In this document: in pieces, positions 57,795 to 64,000 of the stretch
Layout of the letters: the number at the start of each line of letters is the position of its first letter
Position numbering within the stretch: position 1 is the first letter of the stretch
Assembly: GCA_009602735.1 (NCBI GenBank)
Contig: WELA01002119.1
Coordinates: 136,624-200,623 of the forward strand
Origin: Mesotaenium endlicherianum
Taxonomy: Eukaryota > Streptophyta > Zygnematophyceae > Zygnematales > Mesotaeniaceae
DNA: 64,000 nucleotides
Direction of reading: 5' to 3'
Translations under genes and position numbers: made by a program
Notes under the pieces: generated by a model
Database searches by the model: none
The model's input: the letters and a program-made list of their open reading frames with translations, nothing else
What the model was told of the DNA's origin: nothing

Positions 57795-60700
57795 ATGGGC
57801 GATCATCACAGCAGTTCCGCCTTTGCTGGAGAAACTAGAGTTGAGAATTTTGTTTCTTCGAGTAGCTCTGACTCAGCACAACTAGGTGACGAAGTGCCCT
57901 GGCCAGAAGCTGAAGCACGTGTTGCTCAGCTCATTGCAGAAGTGCAACCTACAAGGCACGCCGATATCCAAAGAGGTGCAGTTGCCAATTACGTGGAGAG
58001 ATTGATTCGTAGGTGTTTCGACTGTCAGGTGAGTGCTTCTCCTGACGGCTTTAGCCAAGTGCTCCTTGAATTGTAGTCCTCAGATGTCAATATGTTATCA
58101 TGGTAAGAGCGCCACGTGAGGGCCATCTTATTGGTTGCGTGGCTTTGATTTTTATCAGAGGTGGTGTTATGAATTACCATATTCATCGACTTTCTGTGTG
58201 CACCTCCTCGTCTCACCATTACATCTCATATTTTAACAGGTCTATCCCTTTGGCTCTGTGCCCTTGAAGACTTACTTGCCAGATGGAGATATTGATTTGA
58301 CAGCCTTCTCTCTGATTCCTCATGTGAAAGACACTTGGGCAAATGAGGTCCGGGCTATACTGGAACAGGAAGAGCATAGTGTTGATGCAGAATATCAAGT
58401 GAAGGAGGTGCAGGTCATTAATGCTGAGGTATTTGGCCCGGTACACTATATCCTTTTCTCGTCTGTTATTGGTCACTGTTTGAACACGAGTCTGCAGCTT
58501 CAGTGAAGGTTTTATGCTTCAACACTTTGTGCTCACATTCTACAGGATGCAACAACTGGTGCATTCAATCACATCCATTTATCTGTATGGTGCAGGTCAA
58601 ATTGATCAAGTGTGTTGTTGAAAATATCATAGTCGACATCTCCTTCAATCAAGTTGGAGGACTCTGCACCCTGTGCTTTCTAGGCCAGGTACTTCAAGAG
58701 TGCCGTACACTCCTGATGCATATTGTTTTCGCAAGGGGGGGCTGTTTACTGCCATTCTACTTTCCCCTGTTTAGGCTGGCTTGCTGGTATTGCTCACTTA
58801 GCTTGTTGAAAGATATTGCCCCACTTTAGTACAGTACATTGCAGGAGTGGCTTGTTAGTACGTTGAGAGTTGCCGTAGCACATAGTACTGTCCAGAGGCA
58901 GTATATGTAACTTGATGGGCAGCATTGAAGCGTGTTATCATAGTTGGTTCTTGTATTTGTGTAGGTTGACAAGCTCATTGGGCGTAGGCACCTCTTTAAG
59001 CGAAGTATCATTCTGGTGAAGGCTTGGTGCTATTATGAGAGTCGTCTACTTGGCGCTCATCATGGACTCATTTCCACCTATGGACTTGAAACTCTTGTCT
59101 TGTATATTTTCCACGTCTTTCACGGCAGCCTAAATGGTCCCCTTCAGGTAATTGTTTAACTTGAAATCTGTGCTGCATCATGGCATGTGGTGCATAGGTG
59201 TTGCAAATATGTAGGCAAATGCACACTGCAGAATACATGCTTTATGGACTAGCTGCAAGTGCACACACAGATGCATGGGGATGATGCAGCTACTTTAGGA
59301 GCTCACGGAGAAGCTGGAGGACCTTGCTCTTTACTGGACTTTGAAGAATGACTGCATGGATCAGCTGGTCTAATATGCGGGATACTCTCTTACTTATGTG
59401 ATTGCCCTTGAGATTTATAAGGACTTTTCACCAGCGACAAGTTGCCCCTTGTAGTGCTCATTGCAAAGCCTGAATCGCGTACTGTAACCTCGAGCTAGTC
59501 TTTCACGTCTCGCCTAGGACTTCGGGGGAGGACACTGTGCGAATTTTCTGCATTTGGTAGATCGGTCATACTATAAATATATGTTTTACCATTTATTATT
59601 AGTGTGCCATAAATGAAAAAGACAGGAGCGTGATGGGTACTACAAACTATACATTTCCTTGTTTCTGTTCGTGACATGCCCACTACCAATTTCGGTGTTG
59701 GAACAGGTTCTTCTGAAGTTCTTGGAGTTCTTCAGCACCTTCGACTGGGATAATTATTGCCTAAGCTTGCAAGGCCCCATACCAATCTCCTCCCTTTCCT
59801 CCCTGCCCGACTCCAAGCGTAAGTCTCTCTGTCATTCTCTTGCAAATCTCATCCACTCGGGCCTCTGTATGCGCTTATTTTCCGTTGGTCTTGCTTTTAT
59901 GTATATATTACCAACTTCAACTATGTACTGCTATTATTCCAGTTTGGTGGGACTGGCGGGTGTGCCAATATGCCTTAACCGACGAAGCTTTTTTGCCCGT
60001 ATGTGCAGCAGCAAAACCTGTCGGTGGCGAAGATGGTCTGCTACTGCAAGAGTCATTCTTAAGGAAGTGTAGTGAGGCCTTCTCTGTCTTTCCTGGTGGA
60101 AACGTACAGGAAGGCCAAAAGAAGCCCTTCGTACAAAAATTCATGAACGTGATCGACCCGCTTCTGGAGACCAATAACCTCGGCCGTAGTGTCAGCAAAG
60201 GTATACTGGCCTTCCTGGAGTCATTGACGACGCAATGTATGTCTCTCTGGGCAGTATAAAGCAGGGACATCTGGCACAAACCTCATGTGTTGGCATAGTA
60301 CAGTTCAGAAGTGGAGTTGTGAAGGATTCAGTTCACGGAGTATGCAGCTTCAGCATTTATGGTTGGGTGGTTTTGGGGCTTTGGGCAGGTAACTTCCATC
60401 GCATACGGGCAGCTTTTGCATATGGCGCGCGGAAGCTCCGGAGCATTCTGCATGGGCCCAGGGAGAAGATGCTCGTTGAACTAGACAAGTTCTTCCAGAA
60501 CACATGGACGAGGCACGGTAAAGTTGCCAGGCTTGACGTGCTCAAGGAGTCACCTCCTGAAATTGTCCCACTGGAAATCCCGGCTGAAGCAGTGCAAGTG
60601 GTTCCTGAGACCTTCAAGGCAAAGTACATAGTTCCGGCTGCTAGAGCAAATGCAGCAGGCGTGCAGGCTGAGGCAGGGTACAAGGCAAACAGGGGGAAGA

Positions 60701-63700
60701 AGGATGGCGAACAGAAGCATGAGTGGGAAAGCAGGAGTCAGGGTGCAAAGGAAGGGGACTCGGATCGTCAGGCGGCAGCAAGAGCTGCTGGTCCAGTCAG
60801 GCGCAAGGTGGACTATTCAGATGTGTTGCTGCACTTAGGCGCCAAGCTTGCAAGCAACGTGCCGAGCACAAAAGGAGGGGTCCAGACCGGCAATTGCAGG
60901 AGTCAGGCTGACATAGAAAGGCCCGCAGGCCTGGGAGCAAAGAGTTCGACTCAGCGGCCGGTAGATAGTAGCACTGCTAATGTACATAGTAGCACTAGAG
61001 TAGGCCAGGCTGGCAGTAAGATTGCAGGTACAGGTAAAGTTCAAGCAGCCGTGGGTGGACGGCCCTCTCTCGGTCCGGCAGGACCCACACACTTGCAGAA
61101 AGAAGTGGCTGAGATGAGTGACTTGCATTCGTCAGCAAGTAATGCAGATGCAGTAGATGAGCAAGCAGGTGCAGGTACTAGTGCATACTTTGCTAGAAAT
61201 GAAGCGTCTGGCAAGGTGAACGGCAGGCTAGATCCGGCTGGGACACTCCCTGGGGCACCTAATGAAGATACACTTGGAGCCGCACAGTCCGTCGCCATCC
61301 GTCTGAGGAGTAATGGGAAAGTGGACGCAAGCTCTGCATCAGGTCAGGGAGAAAAAGTTGCAGAAGAAGGTCCAGATAAGTCCACAGGTGATGGTGCAGA
61401 TTGCTTGCAGGATGTGACGCACGAGCATCACCCTGAGCTTAGTAGCTACTCAGGTCCTGATTTAAGAGGGGTGCCGGGTCTTGAACCCCTCCAGCTTCAG
61501 GCTGATGATGCAACTCTGCCGTTCTTTGTCAGGACTTTCCAGCCAGCTTATGTCTATTCTCCGCGTCCTGGTCAGCCCGAGGTGTCCACTCCTCTGTTGT
61601 TTCCTTCGGGCCAGGACCCCAGCTCTTTGGTTGCTTTTGTAGACTCGCCTTCTGCACCACCAGTCTTCTATCGTCAGGGGTTAGTCTCCAGCCTTGTCCC
61701 AGCAGCAGATGCGAGTGGCGCGAGCCCCGTGGCTGGGCTATTATCTTCTCTTTCTTCCTCTCTTGCCCTCAATCCATCTGAGATTCGCAATGGGCCATAC
61801 GCTGTGTTGCACAACAATCCTAGGATGCACCCAACAGTTCAACTTCTTCCCCAGGGAGAGCATCTTGCCCCGGCTGTGGTGGCGAGGGGTGGGCAAGAAG
61901 CGGACGGGTTCGATGTAGGCACGCCAGCAGAGCAGCAGGTAGCGGGTGGTCCGGACCAAGCATCATTGCATATTGCGAGGGTCGTGGCTCGTCCTCCTGA
62001 GATGCCACAATCTAGTTCTGGAGGGCAGTCCCATGGTCATGCAGATTCTTCTCGGGTGCAAGCTAAGGCTCCCCTATATATTGGCCAAGTACCTGTCTCT
62101 TACCAAGGCAACCCGGAGCCGAGTGGCCAGCACCTTGGACCTCCCATAGTGTATGCAGATGCGTCGAGAGACTTGGGCAGGTTGCTGCCACAGCGTGATG
62201 CTACGAGCTGTAGGCCTGCAGGGCCACCGGTGTTGGAGGATGTAGATGTAGCAGCAGCTGGGCCAGCAGTTGCGAGCAACAAGCCGCTGGACGGTGCTCA
62301 AGCGGACGCAGAGCCTAGGAGAGGAAGGCATAAGAAAGGGAGCACAGGTCTTGGTGAGTCCCAAAGATCTTATGTGGGTCACTTTGAGCAAGAAGCTGCT
62401 GGTGAGCGCAGGGAGGGGGACGACCAAGCAGCAGGCAGCAGAGTGGATGCGGAGCTGGACAGCTTGGCGGGGCAGAAGGACCTTGCGAAGGGTGCCCCAG
62501 AAGGTCTGCTTTCGCTGGGGCCACAGCTGGTGCCCTTTGTGCCACCTGGATTTGCGCCTCTTGCTGGGATGTCTCCGAGCCTCCTCTCGTCTGCCCTCGC
62601 TGCCGCTCCACTGGCGCACATGCCAGGCCAGCCCATGCTCATGCCTGTACGCGGTCAGCAGGGACCTCCTGGAACTCCTCATGTGCTCATGCCCACAGTG
62701 GGGACCTTACCAGTCATGCCTGCATATTACAACGCTGCGGGGCCAGTCTTATCCAGCGCTACAATAAATTCTGCCAGCAGTAGTAGCTTAGACTCGTCAC
62801 TCTCAACTTCATGGCATGTGCAACCCCAGTACGTTCGGGCAGGTGGCTTTCATGCGGCAGGCATTCCCCTTGACCTCCTGACACATGGTGGTCAAGCCCC
62901 TCCAGGTGGCTTGTCTGCGCACTTGCTGGATGGCTCTCAGGCCGCCCAGGCAGTAACAGCTGGACGTGTCAATGTCAGCAGGATGGCCAGTAGGGGTACT
63001 GCTGGGGGTCTCTGGGAGGGGCAGATAACTTCCGAAAACCATGAGCTGCTTCCAATGCCATCGACTGTGCCTGTAGTTGCCTGGCAGTCTACTGGCACAG
63101 CAGGAGAGGTTTACAATGGAGTGACAGGCAGCATGGTAGCTCAGGGACAGGGCCAACCAGGGGGTCTCTTTGCAGCGTTGCAAGGGACAGCTGAGCCACA
63201 CGAGGATGCGGCCGACGAGGACGGGGCCGACATTTTGGCAGGTGACACAGCAGCTCACTTGGTCAGCCTCACGTACGGGCGCATGTGCCAGGAGGCGAGC
63301 TCCAGGTCTCACACGCCTGTGCCTCACCCGTCTCCGCAGCTCAGCCCGGCCCCCAGCCTTGCAGTTCCGGGACACAGGCAGTGGGATGCAACTGGCAGAC
63401 CTGCCCGCAACGGCAACTCCCCTTTGGGCCCAAGCCCTCTCGGATTCGGCGCTCTACATGGCAACGCCCAGCAGTTCCCGCATGCTATGATGCCTGGCTT
63501 GGTCATGCCGCCCCCTGCCATGCCCTTGGCTGCAGGGCTAGGGCAAGTTGAGGACAACAGGGGGGGCTCGGAGCGGAGCCAGGGCATCACTCGTGTTGCC
63601 TCCCTCCCGAACGACATGCACCAGCATGCCAACATTCAGCAGATGGAAGACCTGGCTTGGAGCCTGAGAGGGGCGCCCAACATGTACAATGCCTCTGGGA

Positions 63701-63834
63701 TGGTGCCTCCCTCGTCGGGCGCCAACGGCCAGTACCTTGGGAGCCTGGGAACCTTCAAGGGCTTCGTGGGGAATCAGGTGCGTTGCCAAAGCCCCGACTT
63801 TGTCTGCTCTACGCAGGAGCGCGCACCGGCGTGG
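57795..63834 (+). CDS. Plant-type PAP/OAS1-like nucleotidyltransferase with a giant low-complexity C-terminal exon
   Basis: Exons 57795-58028, 58240-58428, 58596-58688, 58965-59147, 59707-59818, 60009-60200 and 60389-63834 all join in phase, giving 1483 residues so far. The first 78 residues include VAQLIAEVQPTRHADIQRGA. The pol-beta-type catalytic site is FGSVPLKTYLPDGDIDL (Asp95 and Asp97), with a third acidic residue in VDISFN (Asp155). The PAP/OAS1-type region continues through KAWCYYESRLLGAHHGLIS, FSTFDWDNYCLSLQGPIPIS, FMNVIDPLLETNNLGRSVSK and FHRIRAAFAYGARKL. The family resembles plant homologues such as At3g51620 and is thought to add nucleotides to RNA 3' ends; the substrate is unknown. 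Residues from about 400 on are Ser/Gly/Pro/Gln-rich. A strong donor GTAAGT follows 63834, so the gene continues past the window. Confidence 0.93.
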
Positions 63835-64000
63835 GTAAGTTAGCAGCTTGCCATTTGTTTGCTCGGAGCAATGGTGTCGGTCTATGAGGTTGAATGGTGT
63901 TGAGTGAGTGTTCATTGCCGCTGCTTGGTCAGCATGTATGCCAGTTGCACACGTTGGTGATGGCACTATTCAGGATGTATCTTGCCCGGCTTAGGACATC
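63835..64000 (+). other. Start of the next intron of the nucleotidyltransferase gene
   Basis: Begins GTAAGT and shows no further coding segment before the window ends. If the donor is not used, the frame stops at 63843. Confidence 0.6.

Noticed and set aside
60235-60388. Upstream part of the 1202-codon ORF as coding
   Set aside because: It is intron 6: a GT donor follows 60200 and a TTGGGCAG acceptor precedes 60389, and only that join restores the conserved SVSKGNFHRIRAAFA reading.

Overview
The window looks like nuclear DNA of a green-lineage eukaryote, most likely a streptophyte (charophyte-grade) alga. The host genes are intron-rich with GT-AG borders. The closest family matches I recognise are plant ones: a UBC7-type and a UBC19/20-type ubiquitin-conjugating enzyme, plant-style CstF64, and a plant PAP/OAS1-type nucleotidyltransferase. 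The intergenic space is full of chromodomain Ty3/Gypsy elements. The organism assignment is inference; no rRNA or organelle marker is present. Two runs of N (10969-11543 and 29100-29992) are assembly gaps.

Layout: (1) 305-2225, minus strand, part of a UBC7/UBE2G-type E2 gene that runs off the left edge. (2) 5475-7717, minus strand, a complete six-exon UBC19/20 (UBE2C) E2 gene. (3) 8141-17764, plus strand, a complete ten-exon CstF64 gene, head to head with UBE2C across 423 bp. (4) 19630-24350, minus strand, a poorly resolved host gene whose last exon is a paralogue of the SP-RING gene at 52.9-54.5 kb; a solo LTR (21877-23128) sits in this region. (5) 24757-33800, a chromovirus fossil (element A) with an extra ORF between pol and the 3' LTR and a reversed solo LTR of element B nested in it. 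(6) 34990-36060, tandem repeats of about 340-360 bp. (7) 36265-41456, minus strand, a KDZ-family DNA transposase gene with repeat-filled introns. (8) 42859-49538, a nearly whole chromovirus (element B) with 503-bp LTRs and a 5-bp target duplication. (9) 51400-52104, an intronless F-box/LRR gene. (10) 52917-54493, the C-terminal exons of a PIAS/SIZ-type SUMO ligase (SP-RING followed by a SUMO-interaction-like motif). (11) 57795-63834 and beyond, plus strand, a nucleotidyltransferase gene with a very large low-complexity last exon.

The host genes fall into two themes: ubiquitin/SUMO conjugation (two E2s, an F-box protein, two SP-RING-family loci) and RNA 3'-end processing (CstF64 and a non-canonical nucleotidyltransferase). 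There is no evidence that they act as one system. The reconstructed exon sets for UBE2C, CstF64 and the nucleotidyltransferase keep phase at every junction, which is the main support for those models.
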